From contig JAYUQP010000003.1 of NCBI GenBank assembly GCA_043757265.1, positions 1 to 6,122 on the forward strand: a DNA stretch of 6,122 bases, read 5' to 3'. The stretch is from JANPLN01 sp043757265 (lineage in GTDB: Bacteria > Bdellovibrionota > Bdellovibrionia > Bdellovibrionales > JAGQZY01). The position numbers and the translations under genes are program-made. Under the pieces are notes generated by a model that made no database searches, was not told where the DNA came from, and was given only the letters and a program-made list of their open reading frames with translations. Position 1 is the first letter of the stretch; each line of letters opens with the position of its first letter. Of the stretch, positions 6,121-6,122 are shown piece by piece.

Positions 6121-6122
6121 CA

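Noticed and set aside
5835..6122. Promoter for the - strand operon
   Set aside because: I looked for paired -35/-10 or -24/-12 (GG-N10-GC) elements on the - strand and found none convincing at the right spacing.
1..6122. tRNA, rRNA, CRISPR array, insertion sequence with terminal inverted repeats
   Set aside because: No cloverleaf, regularly spaced repeat, transposase motif or paired terminal repeats could be seen on either strand.

Overview
The window looks like a piece of a Gram-negative bacterial chromosome. A Sec-type signal peptide on a cysteine-containing exported protein and a peptidoglycan-recycling operon of the MurNAc kinase/MurU type support this. The Gly/Ala-rich exported proteins, the eroded sigma-54-activator-like protein and the tight gene packing are compatible with Bdellovibrionota or a related delta-proteobacterial-type lineage. 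That placement is an impression and is not proven by the sequence.

Layout: (1) 1-1647, + strand: two tandem genes of unknown function. The first is cut by the left edge. The second starts 1 base after the stop of the first and encodes a 352-aa exported protein with eight cysteines and a long Gly-rich segment. The two proteins share a C-terminal tail (D-x-F-x3-E-K-R-x3-E-R), so they are probably related in function. (2) 1648-1687: a 40-base convergent gap with short imperfect repeats. (3) 1688-5834, - strand: four closely packed genes read right to left. They are a protein resembling an eroded sigma-54-activator AAA+ domain, then amgK, murU and anmK. The last three overlap (10 bp amgK/murU, 4 bp murU/anmK). 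(4) 5835-6122: no intact gene. It holds what look like frame-broken + strand coding remains ending at a likely intrinsic terminator, and at the right edge possibly the last 23 codons of another - strand gene.

How the genes work together: AnmK phosphorylates 1,6-anhydro-MurNAc to MurNAc-6-phosphate. AmgK makes MurNAc-alpha-1-phosphate from MurNAc, and MurU converts that to UDP-MurNAc. This is the salvage route known from Pseudomonas, which bypasses de novo UDP-MurNAc synthesis. The phosphatase that joins the two halves there (MupP) is not in the window. The protein encoded just upstream of amgK appears to have lost its ATPase motifs and has no visible DNA-binding domain. If it still acts, it would be as a binding or scaffold protein, not as a sigma-54 activator.

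The most unusual items are the eroded AAA+ protein attached to a wall-recycling operon, the extra C-terminal domain and altered metal-site residues of MurU, the shared tail of the two left-hand proteins, and the head-to-head junction near 5790-5840 where genes on both strands seem to lack their 5' ends.
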